Shown here: one piece after another, positions 43,530 through 52,428 of the stretch
Layout of the letters: each line of letters starts with the position of its first letter
How positions within the stretch are numbered: position 1 is the first letter of the stretch
Origin: Planctomycetaceae bacterium
GTDB taxonomy: Bacteria > Planctomycetota > Planctomycetia > Planctomycetales > Planctomycetaceae
Direction: 5' to 3'
NCBI GenBank assembly: GCA_021732785.1
Contig: JAKFUG010000002.1
Location: 62,001-126,000 of the forward strand
Length of the DNA stretch: 64,000 nt
Notes under the pieces: model-generated
Database searches by the model: none
What the model saw: only the letters and a program-made list of their open reading frames with translations
Told to the model about the DNA's origin: nothing
Translations under genes and position numbers: made by a program

Positions 43530-44957
43530 ATGTTTCAGCTTCCCCTTTCGCGGCGCCGTGCCCTCCAGTCGCTGTCGTCCGGGTTCGGATATCTGGCGTT
43601 CGCCGGTCTGGCACAGGAAGCTGCCGCGAAAGAGGCCGCGGCGAGTGCGGCACTGGATACCAGGGCACCGCAATTTCCGGCGCGAGCCAAGCGGGTAATC
43701 TTCCTGTGCATGAACGGCGGACCGTCGCATGTCGATCTGCTCGATTACAAGCCGGCGCTCAACCGCAACTCGGGGAAGTCGTCTCCGGTGGGGCGCGACC
43801 GCGGCGGCGCTCACTTGCTGGGATCGCCGTTTCAGTTCGCGCAGCATGGCGAGTCGGGCCTGTGGTTTTCGGAAGTGCTGCCCGAACTCGCCAAACACGC
43901 CGACGACCTCTGCGTGATTCGCAGCATGCACACCGATCTGCCGAATCACTCGCAGGCCTTCATGCAGTTGCACACCGGCAGCTTTCAGTTCACGCGGCCG
44001 TCAGTCGGAGCGTGGACGCTCTATGGGCTCGGCAGCGAAAACGCCCGGCTGCCGGGATTCATCACGCTCAATCCCCCTTCCGATAACGGCGGCGCGAGAA
44101 ACTACGGCAGCGGCTTCCTGCCGGCGATGTGCCAGGGAACCAAGATCGGCGGCAACCAGATCCCCGGTTTCTATGCCGCCTTGCTCGGCAAGAACGAAGA
44201 ACCGGGGCCGCCGTTGAAAAACCTCGACCGCGGCGATTTGCCGCTCGCCATGCAGCGGGCGCAACTCGATCTCGTGCGGAATCTCAACCGCCACAAACTG
44301 CAAACCGACGTCTATCATCCGGAAATCGAAGGCGCGATTGAATCGTTCGAGCTGGCCTTTCGGATGCAGGAAGAAGTCCCCGACGTGCTCGACATGCGCA
44401 CCGAGCCCGAATCGATTCTCAAGATGTACGGCGTCGGCCCGGGACTCCCCACCGACCGTTTCGGCCGACAGTGCATTCTCGCCCGCCGCCTCGCGGAAGC
44501 CGGGGTGCGGTTCATCGAAGTGACGGCTCCCGTGGGCTGGGACCACCACTTCCGATTGCAGGAAGAACTGACCAAAAGCGGCATGGCAACCGATCGTCCG
44601 ATGGCGGCGTTGCTCACCGATTTGGCACAACGCGGACTGCTGCACGACACGCTCGTCGTCTGGGGCGGTGAGTTCGGACGCACTCCCTACGGTCAAAGTA
44701 TTACCGGCCGCGATCACAACAACAAAGGCTTCACGTTCTGGATGGCCGGCGGCGGCGTAAAAGGGGGTATGGCCTACGGCGAAACCGACGAGTTCGGCTA
44801 CGAAGCCGTCAACAAACCCGTCCACATCCACGACTGGCATGCCACCGTGCTGCACCTCCTCGGTCTCGATCACGAGCGGCTCACCTTCAACTACGGCGGC
44901 CGCAACTTCCGCCTGACCGACATCTACGGCGATGTCGTCCACGAGATCATGATTTGA
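43530..44957 (+). CDS. DUF1501 family protein
   Basis: The 475-residue protein begins with a short twin-arginine-like leader (LPLSRRRALQSLSSGFGYLAF). The sulfatase-like core is conserved with the copy at 22200: VIFLCMNGGPSHVDLLDYKP near residue 55, LVVWGGEFGRTPYGQ near residue 375, and AGGGVKGGMAYGETDEFGY near residue 407. It lies 29 bases after the PSCyt/DUF1553 gene on the same strand. The pair presumably acts together outside the cytoplasm; the reaction is not established. Confidence 0.92.
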   Translation: MFQLPLSRRRALQSLSSGFGYLAFAGLAQEAAAKEAAASAALDTRAPQFPARAKRVIFLCMNGGPSHVDLLDYKPALNRNSGKSSPVGRDRGGAHLLGSPFQFAQHGESGLWFSEVLPELAKHADDLCVIRSMHTDLPNHSQAFMQLHTGSFQFTRPSVGAWTLYGLGSENARLPGFITLNPPSDNGGARNYGSGFLPAMCQGTKIGGNQIPGFYAALLGKNEEPGPPLKNLDRGDLPLAMQRAQLDLVRNLNRHKLQTDVYHPEIEGAIESFELAFRMQEEVPDVLDMRTEPESILKMYGVGPGLPTDRFGRQCILARRLAEAGVRFIEVTAPVGWDHHFRLQEELTKSGMATDRPMAALLTDLAQRGLLHDTLVVWGGEFGRTPYGQSITGRDHNNKGFTFWMAGGGVKGGMAYGETDEFGYEAVNKPVHIHDWHATVLHLLGLDHERLTFNYGGRNFRLTDIYGDVVHEIMI

Positions 44958-45334
44958 GTCCGATCGGGGGTGTTCGCCGGTATGACGCCGTAATCTTTCC
45001 ATCGACGTCCTTCTTCATCGCAGCTTTGGTAACAGCACCCACCGGAGGGAACACGGTCCCGTCCAGTCCCACCGCACGAGATCAGCAGACTTCGAGACGG
45101 TGTCCGCCCGACAGTTCCGCCCCGATGACTCGTCCGCCACTTCAAGCGATTGAAGGTCACGCCTGCCTCCGCCGCAACGACGGGTTTTGAAGACATACGG
45201 AGCAGACACCGCTCGCAACCATGTCCTGCGCGACCGGTCGAGCGCTCGCAACGGCCGTTAGCCGGGCCGAGACGGAGACTTCGAGACTCAACCTGGTGCT
45301 CGAAGTGGTTGCCCGAACTGGCGATAGAACGCGA
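44958..45334. other. gap without a recognisable gene
   Basis: Frames across this stretch are short and have no recognisable motif. It lies between the DUF1501 stop and a hairpin at 45335, and nothing else stands out. Confidence 0.5.
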
Positions 45335-45364
45335 AAAGGCCGCCATCCAAAGATGGCGGCCTTT
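45335..45364 (-). terminator. terminator after the tRNA-fMet gene, possibly two-way
   Basis: AAAGGCCGCCATC (45335-45347) pairs perfectly with GATGGCGGCCTTT (45352-45364). On the minus strand four T follow. It lies about 70 bases past the tRNA-fMet gene and could also stop readthrough from the plus strand. Confidence 0.75.
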
Positions 45365-45432
45365 CGTGTAACCCGACGATAGGCGAGTTTCGCTATCGTC
45401 CCAAATTCGTTCGTTCGCCAACGGCGAACAAG

Positions 45433-45506
<74 letters not shown>

Positions 45507-45647
45507 ACACGTTACCAGCCACACGCAGAGTTTAAATCCTGCGGGTGTCGGTAAGAGAAGTATATCGGTCTAGCCCCCGAAAGATAGTGAGGGGCTTTCT
45601 GTTTTCCGTGCGAAGTGTGAATTCGGATGGGTCAATTCATCGTAAAT

Positions 45648-45722
45648 GTCGCTGCATCCTGCGATTGCGCTTCGCAGGCACCAAAGTACGCGATCCTTGG
45701 TACCTGCGAAACGCAAGTGTAG
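45648..45722. repeat. family A palindrome between two tRNAs
   Basis: The arm GATTGCGCTTCGCAGGCACC (from about 45661) and its inverted partner, ending near 45722 (CCTTGGTACCTGCGAAACGC), form a long hairpin between the tRNA-Leu and tRNA-fMet genes. It shares the family A core. Confidence 0.65.
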
Positions 45723-45725
45723 GAA

Positions 45726-45809
45726 TGCCGAAGGTGGGACTCGAACCCACACGATATTGCTATCACTGGATTTTGAGTCCAGCGCGTCTGCCAGTTCCGC
45801 CACTTCGGC
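45726..45809 (-). tRNA. tRNA-Leu (CAA)
   Basis: A class II tRNA on the complementary strand: acceptor GCCGAAG/CTTCGGC, anticodon stem CTGGA/TCCAG with loop CTCAAAA and anticodon CAA, a long variable arm (TGATAGCAATATCG region), and T arm GTGGG TTCGAGT CCCAC. The CCA end is not encoded. Confidence 0.94.
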
Positions 45810-45827
45810 TTGAGGGGGGAACTCCAC

Positions 45828-45857
45828 ATGATGAGGAGGATTGGGCTTCTTCGTCAA
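45828..45857 (-). promoter_or_regulatory. weak candidate promoter of tRNA-Leu
   Basis: On the minus strand TTGACG (45857-45852) is followed after 18 bases by CATCAT (45833-45828). The -10 box is poor, but the distance to the tRNA is right. Confidence 0.35.
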
Positions 45858-45960
45858 GCGCAGGGCTGCGATTTCATTCGGCTTGATCCACCAAACAAGA
45901 GACCGATCGGATTCGCGTGACTAATGACGGTTTCGAGAGGTCGGGACTGTGCGGGTTGTG

Positions 45961-45989
45961 TTGAACTTCATGGGGCAGGTGTCTAGAAT
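45961..45989 (+). promoter_or_regulatory. sigma70-like promoter of the main nuo operon
   Basis: TTGAAC (45961-45966), a spacer of exactly 17 bases, and TAGAAT (45984-45989) give a near-consensus promoter. The start of transcription would fall near 45996, giving a leader of about 95 bases before nuoA. Confidence 0.6.
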
Positions 45990-46090
45990 CCCAGCGCTCG
46001 CCGGATGTTACGGAACGGATTTCGTCGTTTTCATGCGGGTAGCCTGCATGGGGCGGGCTTGTCGTACAAACCCAAGATGGTGCATTGGTT

Positions 46091-46468
46091 ATGGCGTCCT
46101 ATGACGCAATTCTGCTGTATGCCGCGGTCTTGGTGGGTTTCGCGGCGACGAATCTCATCCTGACGCACCTGCTCGGCCCGAAAAAGAAAACGGCCGTCAA
46201 GCAGATGCCTTACGAATCGGGCATGGACCCGGTCGGTGATGCACGGCAGCCGTTCGATGTCAAATTCTATCTCGTCGCGATTCTGTTCCTCGTGTTCGAC
46301 GTGGAACTCCTCTTTCTCTACCCCTGGTCGGTGAGCGCTTATCTCGGAACGGGGGGGGTGCCCCTTGCGTTGCGGAGCACCGTCTTCGGCGTGATGCTCG
46401 TTTTCATGGGGACGCTGGCGATTGCCTACGTCTACGCCTGGCGCAAAGGAGTCTTCCGATGGCGGTAA
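46091..46468 (+). CDS. nuoA: NADH-quinone oxidoreductase subunit A
   Basis: This 125-residue membrane subunit of complex I has three transmembrane segments and the family core [20 protein letters not shown] near residue 40, followed by [21 protein letters not shown]. It starts at the ATG at 46091; the TTG at 46085 would add two residues. It opens the main nuo operon, and its stop overlaps the nuoB start by ten bases. It has normal length, unlike the 193-residue copy at 25888. Confidence 0.95.
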   Translation: MASYDAILLYAAVLVGFAATNLILTHLLGPKKKTAVKQMPYESGMDPVGDARQPFDVKFYLVAILFLVFDVELLFLYPWSVSAYLGTGGVPLALRSTVFGVMLVFMGTLAIAYVYAWRKGVFRWR

Positions 46469-47034
46469 AAGACATTCCCGACAATATCTTCATGACGACG
46501 CTCGACGCCGCGGCGAACTGGTCGCGGGCCAATAGTCTGTGGCCGATGCCGTTTGCGACGGCGTGCTGTGGGATCGAATTGATGGCGACGGCGTCGTCGC
46601 GGTTCGATTTGTCACGCTTCGGTGCGGAAGTGATGCGATTTTCGCCGCGGCAATGCGATTTAATGATCGTCGCGGGCCGCGTGGCCATGAAAATGCTGCC
46701 GGTGTTGCAGCGGATTTGGTTGCAAATGCCCGAGCCGAAGTGGTGCATCTCGATGGGAGCGTGTGCCTGCACCGGTGGTGTGTTCGACACGTACGCCGTC
46801 GTGCAAGGGGTGGACCGCTTCATCCCGGTCGATATGTACGTCCCGGGGTGTCCGCCGCGGCCGGAACAATTGATCGCCGGGATCATCGCGTTACAAGATA
46901 AAGTCATCAAGACGGGGACGATCAACGGTCGCGAGTTCGCCAAGCGGACTCTGCCAACCGGTCCGGCTCCGTTTGACGCCGACGAATTGATCCGCATCCG
47001 CGAAGGCAATGAACTGCTACCGGTGCTCAACTAA
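46459..47034 (+). CDS. nuoB: NADH-quinone oxidoreductase subunit B
   Basis: The 191-residue subunit binds the terminal [4Fe-4S] cluster N2 that reduces quinone. Ligands seen are the tandem cysteines in [12 protein letters not shown] near residue 34, the cysteine in [15 protein letters not shown] near residue 100, and that of [13 protein letters not shown] near residue 130. This is the only nuoB in the window; the leftward partial set has none. It overlaps nuoA by ten bases. Confidence 0.95.
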   Translation: MAVKDIPDNIFMTTLDAAANWSRANSLWPMPFATACCGIELMATASSRFDLSRFGAEVMRFSPRQCDLMIVAGRVAMKMLPVLQRIWLQMPEPKWCISMGACACTGGVFDTYAVVQGVDRFIPVDMYVPGCPPRPEQLIAGIIALQDKVIKTGTINGREFAKRTLPTGPAPFDADELIRIREGNELLPVLN

Positions 47035-47081
47035 GTTGGTTGCCCGCGGGTAAAATTTCGCGATTCGACTTTGAGGCCAAT

Positions 47082-47576
47082 ATGTCCCACCAAGAACTTC
47101 TCCAAACGCGGTTTCCGGCGGCGGGGCTGGTCTTCAGTGATTTTCGGGACAATCATCGCGTCCATGTGCCGAAAGAACGGCTCGTCGAAGTGCTCACCTG
47201 CCTGAAGACCGAAGGCGGGTTCGACATGCTGGTCGACATCACCGCGGTCGATTACCTCGAATACGAAAATGCCGATGATCGTTTCGGTGTGGTTTATGTG
47301 CTGCTTAACACGTCAACCGGCGAACGGACCATCGTCAAAACGTTCGTGAACGATCCCGATCCGACGCTGCCTTCGATGTACCCGCTCTGGAAGTCCGCCG
47401 ACTGGACGGAACGCGAAGTCTACGATATGTACGGCATCAAGTTTGAAGGCCATCCCGACTTGCGCCGCATCCTGATGCCCGACGAATTTACCGCTTTCCC
47501 GCTGCGAAAAGACTACCCGCTCAAAGGCCGCGGCGAACGCCACAATTTCCCTGTTATCACGCGATCGGAGAGCTAA
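47082..47576 (+). CDS. nuoC: NADH-quinone oxidoreductase subunit C
   Basis: The 164-residue peripheral subunit starts at the ATG at 47082, with TTGAGG seven bases ahead; the frame upstream to 47040 adds an unrelated leader. The family signature WTEREVYDMYGIKFEGHPDL near residue 105, then RRILMPDEFTAFPLRKDYP, is complete. It is shorter and clearly diverged from the copy at 25264. The Uma2 gene begins six bases after its stop. Confidence 0.94.
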   Translation: MSHQELLQTRFPAAGLVFSDFRDNHRVHVPKERLVEVLTCLKTEGGFDMLVDITAVDYLEYENADDRFGVVYVLLNTSTGERTIVKTFVNDPDPTLPSMYPLWKSADWTEREVYDMYGIKFEGHPDLRRILMPDEFTAFPLRKDYPLKGRGERHNFPVITRSES

Positions 47577-47582
47577 CGGCCC

Positions 47583-48161
47583 ATGTCTCCCGTCACGGCT
47601 CCCGCCGCACCGATTACCCCCGAGCAGTTCCTCGAACTGCCCGACCAGGAGCGGTACGAATTGGTGGGCGGCGAGCTAGTGGAGTTGCCCGCCATGAGTA
47701 TGGAAGGATCGGCAATCGCGGCTTTGCTTGCGTGGATGTTGAACAACTTTGCCTTGCCATCGAAACTGGGAGTGGTTTACGACAGCGAAGCCTCGTATTG
47801 CTGCTTTCCAAACGATGCCGATCAGGTACGCCGTCCCGATGTCAGTTTTATCGCCCGGGGACGACTGTCGCAGGATCAGTTCAAGCGTGGTCATTGCGTC
47901 ATCGCGCCTGATTTGGCAGTAGAAATTGTCTCGCCGAACGATTCTCTCGCCGAAATGGGCGTGAAAATAGAACAGTATCTGGAAGCAGGCGTGCGTCTTG
48001 TCTGGTTGATTAATCCTCTGTCTCGGACGGCCGAAGAGTATCGTCCGGATGGTCCCACCGCGCATGTCCGACGTGGGGGCACATTGTCAGCCGAGCCAGT
48101 ATTGCCTGGGCTGTCAATTCCATTGAGCTCATTGTTTCAAGACCCGGATCACGTGCTGTAA
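47583..48161 (+). CDS. Uma2-family PD-(D/E)xK endonuclease
   Basis: The 192-residue protein belongs to the Uma2 (DUF820) restriction-like nuclease family. YELVGGELVELP near residue 24 starts the fold, RRPDVSFIARG near residue 82 carries the catalytic Asp, and LAVEIVSPNDS near residue 107 supplies the Glu of the Glu-x-(Val/Ser) motif. The biological role of this large family is unsettled. It sits inside the complex I operon, between nuoC (six bases) and nuoD (42 bases), on the same strand. No partner methylase or antitoxin is adjacent. Confidence 0.88.
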   Translation: MSPVTAPAAPITPEQFLELPDQERYELVGGELVELPAMSMEGSAIAALLAWMLNNFALPSKLGVVYDSEASYCCFPNDADQVRRPDVSFIARGRLSQDQFKRGHCVIAPDLAVEIVSPNDSLAEMGVKIEQYLEAGVRLVWLINPLSRTAEEYRPDGPTAHVRRGGTLSAEPVLPGLSIPLSSLFQDPDHVL

Positions 48162-48203
48162 CTTTGCGACCAACCGAGACCGCTTCACGCTGCGGAAAGA
48201 TTC

Positions 48204-49424
48204 ATGCCTTTTCAAGTTTCTGATCTCGCCGAACTCGATGCCCCGGAGAAGGAATATCTCTGGACGCTCAACTTCGGTCCGCAGCATCCTGCCACGCACA
48301 CGACGTTGCGGCTGGTGCTCACGCTGGACGGCGAACGGGTTGTCAAAGCGGTGCCGTACATTGGGTACCTGCACAGCGGCTTTGAAAAGCTGGGTGAAGA
48401 CCTCGACTTCAACCAGTACGTGACCATCGTCGACCGGATGAACTACATCTCGCCGCTGGCGAATGAGATCGCCTGGCATCATGCGGTCGAGAAGTTGCTC
48501 GACATTGAACTGACGCCGCGGTGCAAATACATTCGCACGATTCTCGCGGAAATCATGCGAATTCAGGACCACCTGCTCAACGTCGGCACGTGTGCTCTCG
48601 ACCTCGGCGGCTTCACGGCGTTCCTCTACTTCTTCACGCTGCGGGAACAGATTTACGACATCGTCGAATCGGCATCCGGCCAGCGGTTTCACACGAGCTA
48701 CACCCGTGTCGGCGGCGTGATGTTCGATGTGGACAATGCCTGGGTCGACAAGATCCGCACGTTCTGCAAGGGTTTCCGGCCAGTCCACGAAGAAGTCCAC
48801 AAACTGTTGACCCGCAACCGCATCTTTATCGAGCGCGTGCAGGGCGTCGGCTACCTCAGCAAAGAAGACGCGATCAACAAAGGCGTTACCGGGCCGTTGG
48901 CACGGGCGTCGGGCGTGCTCCGCGATATTCGCAAAGATGAGCCATATCTGGCGTATCCCGACTTCGACTTCAAAGTGGTCGCCGCGAAGAGTGGCGACTG
49001 TTATGGCCGGTATCTCGTCCGCATGGCCGAGATGATGGAAAGCCTGAAGATCATCGAACAGGCGATGGAGAATATCCCCGCGGGGCCGATCAATGTCGAC
49101 CCGGAAACCAAAGCGGTGATCCCCGCCAAGCCCGCGGTCTATCGCAGCATCGAAGGCTTGATCCAGCACTTTGAAGTGATCATGCCCAACCGGCAGGCAG
49201 GCAGCCCGCGCGAAGAAATTTATGCGGCGACGGAATCGCCCAATGGTGAACTCGGGTTTTACATCGCCGGCGATGGTAGCTGGAAAGCGTATCGCGCCCG
49301 CTGTCGGCCGCCGTCGTACATTCACTTTGCCACATTCCCGGACATGATCAAAGATCACATGCTCAGTGATGTGGTCGCCGTGCTTGGCAGCATTAATATC
49401 ATCGCCGCGGAATTGGATCGGTAA
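48204..49424 (+). CDS. nuoD: NADH-quinone oxidoreductase subunit D
   Basis: The 406-residue quinone-site subunit carries NFGPQHPATHTTLRLVL near residue 27, PYIGYLHSGFEKLGEDL near residue 52, and VDRMNYISP with the quinone-site Tyr. The family end IIAAELDR closes the protein. It differs from the 23951 copy through most of its length, including HPATHTT against HPSTHGV. It follows the Uma2 gene and precedes nuoE by 34 bases. Confidence 0.95.
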   Translation: MPFQVSDLAELDAPEKEYLWTLNFGPQHPATHTTLRLVLTLDGERVVKAVPYIGYLHSGFEKLGEDLDFNQYVTIVDRMNYISPLANEIAWHHAVEKLLDIELTPRCKYIRTILAEIMRIQDHLLNVGTCALDLGGFTAFLYFFTLREQIYDIVESASGQRFHTSYTRVGGVMFDVDNAWVDKIRTFCKGFRPVHEEVHKLLTRNRIFIERVQGVGYLSKEDAINKGVTGPLARASGVLRDIRKDEPYLAYPDFDFKVVAAKSGDCYGRYLVRMAEMMESLKIIEQAMENIPAGPINVDPETKAVIPAKPAVYRSIEGLIQHFEVIMPNRQAGSPREEIYAATESPNGELGFYIAGDGSWKAYRARCRPPSYIHFATFPDMIKDHMLSDVVAVLGSINIIAAELDR

Positions 49425-49458
49425 TCGCATCGCCCGTTGAGAACAGCAGGAAGTTTCG

Positions 49459-49932
49459 ATGGCCGTTTTGACTGACTCGATGCGGGAACGCATCCGAGAC
49501 CTGTGTACCAAATACCCGCAAAAGCAGGCGGTGACGCTCCCCGCACTGCACATGGTGCAGGACGAGTTCCGGCACGTCTCGCTCGAAGCGATCAAGGAAA
49601 TTGCGGCGCTGCTGGAACTTCACCCGGCGGAAGTCCACGACACCATGTCGTTCTACGGCTTCTACCGCGACGAAGATCACAAACTCGGCAAGCACCGCGT
49701 ATGGGTCTGCCGCAGCATCAGTTGCATGCTCCACGGTGGCGAAGAACTGCTGGCGAGCTTGTGCGAAAAGTATCACGTCAAGCCGGGTGAAACGACCGCC
49801 GACGGCAAGATCACGCTCGAGTTCGCCGAGTGCCTGGGTGCCTGCGAAGGAGCCCCGTGCATTCTGGTGGACGACAATTGTGAAATGAACATGACAACGG
49901 AAAAGGTGTCGACTTTAGTCTCGAAGATGTGA
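49459..49932 (+). CDS. nuoE: NADH-quinone oxidoreductase subunit E
   Basis: The 157-residue protein is the 24-kDa subunit with a thioredoxin-like [2Fe-2S] domain. The ligands are the two cysteines of VWVCRSISCMLHGG near residue 84 and those of FAECLGACEGAPCILVDD near residue 125. LHMVQDEFRHVSLEAIKEIA is the usual N-terminal helical part. Its stop is nine bases ahead of the zeta-type kinase gene, so the two are likely cotranscribed. Confidence 0.95.
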   Translation: MAVLTDSMRERIRDLCTKYPQKQAVTLPALHMVQDEFRHVSLEAIKEIAALLELHPAEVHDTMSFYGFYRDEDHKLGKHRVWVCRSISCMLHGGEELLASLCEKYHVKPGETTADGKITLEFAECLGACEGAPCILVDDNCEMNMTTEKVSTLVSKM

Positions 49933-49941
49933 GACACAGGA

Positions 49942-50544
49942 ATGGAATCGCGGCCGAGTGTGATCGTTCTCGGCGGGCCAAACGGTTCGGGAAAGAGCAC
50001 GGCCGCCGTTCGATTGCTCCACGAGACGTTGAGAATTATGGAGTTCGTCAATGCGGACGAGATCGCGAAAGGCTTGTCGCCTTTTAATCCCGACGGTGTC
50101 GCCGTGCAAGCCGGCCGAATTATGCTGACACGATTGGATGAGCTGGCGGCTCGGGGAGAGAGCTTCGCATTTGAATCCACCTTGGCATCGCGATCGTTCG
50201 CGCGATGGATCGAGAACCTGCAACGTGAGAAGAGCTACTTTTTTCGATTAGTTTATGTTTGGTTGAGAGACCCGCTGCTCAATATGGATCGCGTCAAATT
50301 GCGAGTGGAATCGGGTGGTCACAATGTTCCCGCAAGCACGATTCTTCGCCGTTACTATCGAAGTGTTCGTAATCTAATGGACTTGTATCTTCCGCTAGCA
50401 GACGCCTGGGAAATCTACGACAATTCGGTTTCTCGCGATTTTCAGATGGTGGCGAGCGGAAATGCCGGAAGTTCTCCGATTGTGGTTGATCCTGAAGCCT
50501 GGTCTTTATTGAGGTCACAATATGACTCCGCAGGAGACGAATGA
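49942..50544 (+). CDS. zeta-toxin family P-loop kinase
   Basis: The 200-residue protein has the Walker A loop VIVLGGPNGSGKSTAA at residues 7-22, the conserved NADEIAKGLSPF near residue 38, and FAFESTLAS near residue 75, the pattern of zeta toxins. Known members phosphorylate UDP-GlcNAc or related sugars and block cell-wall synthesis; the substrate here is unknown. Planctomycetes have thin peptidoglycan, so another target is possible. The gene lies inside the nuo operon and overlaps the next small gene by 23 bases. It looks AT-richer than nuoE and nuoF and contains TTTTTTCG runs unlike its neighbours. Confidence 0.88.
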   Translation: MESRPSVIVLGGPNGSGKSTAAVRLLHETLRIMEFVNADEIAKGLSPFNPDGVAVQAGRIMLTRLDELAARGESFAFESTLASRSFARWIENLQREKSYFFRLVYVWLRDPLLNMDRVKLRVESGGHNVPASTILRRYYRSVRNLMDLYLPLADAWEIYDNSVSRDFQMVASGNAGSSPIVVDPEAWSLLRSQYDSAGDE

Positions 50545-50743
50545 CCTGGTCGATCGCGCTTTTCGTGATCCCATGGTCATCAAAGCGGCGATTGAGCGGG
50601 GAATTGACGACGCCATAAAGCAGCATGCACAAGCCGGTCGCCTCCTCCCTTCCTGGAGAGACAACCGGGTTGTATTTCTGGACCCCGTAACGCTTCAGGA
50701 AGTCCCCGCCCCCACTTTGGCAACCACGACCACTCCGCAGTAG
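50522..50743 (+). CDS. small partner gene of the zeta-like kinase (possible antitoxin)
   Basis: The 73-residue protein begins inside the zeta gene, in another frame, which points to translational coupling. The N-terminal part is helical (NDLVDRAFRDPMVIKAAIERG), and a short beta part follows (RLLPSWRDNRVVFLDPVTLQ). Size and place fit an antitoxin or regulator, but the order toxin-then-antitoxin is reversed from the epsilon-zeta system, and no epsilon likeness is seen. It ends 42 bases before nuoF. Confidence 0.6.
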   Translation: MTPQETNDLVDRAFRDPMVIKAAIERGIDDAIKQHAQAGRLLPSWRDNRVVFLDPVTLQEVPAPTLATTTTPQ

Positions 50744-50785
50744 ACTGTCGATTCTCTCCCCGGTCACAATGGTCGCGGGAGCTCA

Positions 50786-52132
50786 ATGGAAAATGATCGC
50801 ATGGCGAAGTTTGAACCGGTTTTGTTGGCTCGCGTCGGTAAGCCCGACTCCGCCAAGCTGGAAACCTATCAGCGTGACGGCGGTTACTCCGCGCTCAAAA
50901 AAGCCCTGGCGATGGCTCCCGAAGATGTCATCAACACGGTGAAAGATTCCGGGCTGCGCGGCCGCGGCGGCGCGGGCTTTCCCACCGGTCTCAAGTGGAC
51001 GTTTCTGCCGAAGGGGCATCCGGGACCGATTTACCTTGCGATCAACGCCGACGAATCCGAACCCGGCACGTTCAACAACCGCATTCTCATGGAAGACGAT
51101 CCCCATCAAATTATCGAAGGGATCATCATCTCGTGCTTTGCGATCAAGTCGAACAAGTCGTTCCTCTATCTTCGCTACGAATACGGCAAAAGTTTCCGGG
51201 CACTCGAGAACGCCGTCAACGAATGTTATGCCGCGGGGATTCTCGGCGATAACGTAATGGGCTCGGGGTTCAAGTGCGATATCGTGCTCCATCGCGGCGC
51301 GGCGGCGTACATCTGCGGCGAAGAAACCGGGCTGATCGAAAGCCTCGAAGGGAAACGCGCCTGGCCCCGAATCAAGCCGCCGTTTCCCGCGATTGAAGGG
51401 GCATTCCGCAAGCCGACGATCGTCAATAACATCGAGACGATGGCCTGCGTCGTCCACATCGTGAACAAGGGCGTCGAGTGGTTCAAATCGATGGGCGTCC
51501 CCGCCGATCCGAATAACCCACGCGATGCCGGCAGCTATGGGCCGAAGCTGTATTGCCTCAGTGGGCATGTGAATAAACCGGGTTGCTATGAAGTCCCGCT
51601 GGGGATCACCGCCCGGCAACTCATCGAAGAATACGGCGGCGGCGTGCCGAATGGACATGGGATCAAAGCCGTTGTCCCCGGCGGCATCAGCATGGGTTTT
51701 CTGTCGCCGAGCGAACTCGATACCCCGCTCGATTTCAACGGCCCGGGCAAAGTCGGTTGCCTCGGTCTCGGCACCGCCGCGGTGGTGGTGATCGACGATC
51801 AGACGAGCATGGTCGATGTCCTCTACAACTGCTGCCGGTTCTTCTCGCATGAGTCGTGCGGCCAATGCACGCCCTGCCGGGAAGGAACCGCGTGGATGAC
51901 CAAGATCATGCACCGCATCCGCAGTGGCGAAGGGGAAATGCGGGACCTCGACCTCCTCGCGGAAGTCGCCGGGTCCATCGGCATCATCCCCGGCACCACT
52001 ATCTGCGGCCTGTCCGATGGGGCCGCGTGGCCGGTGAAGAACGCGATCAAGAAGTTCCGACCTGAGTTCGAGGAATACATCCAAAGCAAACGGTCAACAA
52101 TCAAACCCGCGGAGTTGCTGGCGGCACACTGA
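50786..52132 (+). CDS. nuoF: NADH-quinone oxidoreductase subunit F
   Basis: The 448-residue protein is the 51-kDa subunit that binds FMN, NADH and a [4Fe-4S] cluster. GLRGRGGAGFPTGLKW near residue 54 is the NADH-binding glycine-rich loop, YICGEETGLIESLEG near residue 174 belongs to the FMN site, and SCGQCTPCREGT near residue 358 supplies the iron-sulfur ligands. An alternative start at the next ATG (codon 5) is possible. It is preceded and followed by accessory gene pairs that are not respiratory. Confidence 0.95.
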   Translation: MENDRMAKFEPVLLARVGKPDSAKLETYQRDGGYSALKKALAMAPEDVINTVKDSGLRGRGGAGFPTGLKWTFLPKGHPGPIYLAINADESEPGTFNNRILMEDDPHQIIEGIIISCFAIKSNKSFLYLRYEYGKSFRALENAVNECYAAGILGDNVMGSGFKCDIVLHRGAAAYICGEETGLIESLEGKRAWPRIKPPFPAIEGAFRKPTIVNNIETMACVVHIVNKGVEWFKSMGVPADPNNPRDAGSYGPKLYCLSGHVNKPGCYEVPLGITARQLIEEYGGGVPNGHGIKAVVPGGISMGFLSPSELDTPLDFNGPGKVGCLGLGTAAVVVIDDQTSMVDVLYNCCRFFSHESCGQCTPCREGTAWMTKIMHRIRSGEGEMRDLDLLAEVAGSIGIIPGTTICGLSDGAAWPVKNAIKKFRPEFEEYIQSKRSTIKPAELLAAH

Positions 52133-52176
52133 CCGATTTCGGAAGGCCCAGTTCTATCCAGGAAGGATGATTCTCG

Positions 52177-52428
52177 ATGACGACAACATGGTTGAATTGC
52201 CAAGTCCACAAGGGAATGTTTAGTGATGAGCGTGCAGTCGCGTTTGTCTTGAGCAGCGGAAAGGCATACTCCGCCTTCGTTCCTCAACAATTGGTCCGTG
52301 GAGAAATCAATCACGCAGGACAAGTTCTAGTTAGCGCCTTTCAGGATGGGGACGCATGGTGGGCGGTTGTCCCGAATGAGTATCGCGATGTTGTTGCGGT
52401 GAAGTCGACAGAGTTGGTGAGCGCATGA
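52177..52428 (+). CDS. 83-residue protein of unknown function coupled to the dCTP-deaminase-like gene
   Basis: The protein follows a strong AGGAAGGA ribosome-binding site and looks like a small all-beta domain (AVAFVLSSGKAYSAFVPQQL, then HAGQVLVSAFQDGDAWWAVV, ending VAVKSTELVSA). This could be an SH3-like or OB-like barrel. I do not recognise a family. Its stop overlaps the next start as ATGA, so the two are translationally coupled. The gene looks AT-richer than nuoF and nuoG. It may bind or regulate the deaminase-like protein, which would fit an antitoxin or sensor role, but this is inferred from position only. Confidence 0.65.
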   Translation: MTTTWLNCQVHKGMFSDERAVAFVLSSGKAYSAFVPQQLVRGEINHAGQVLVSAFQDGDAWWAVVPNEYRDVVAVKSTELVSA

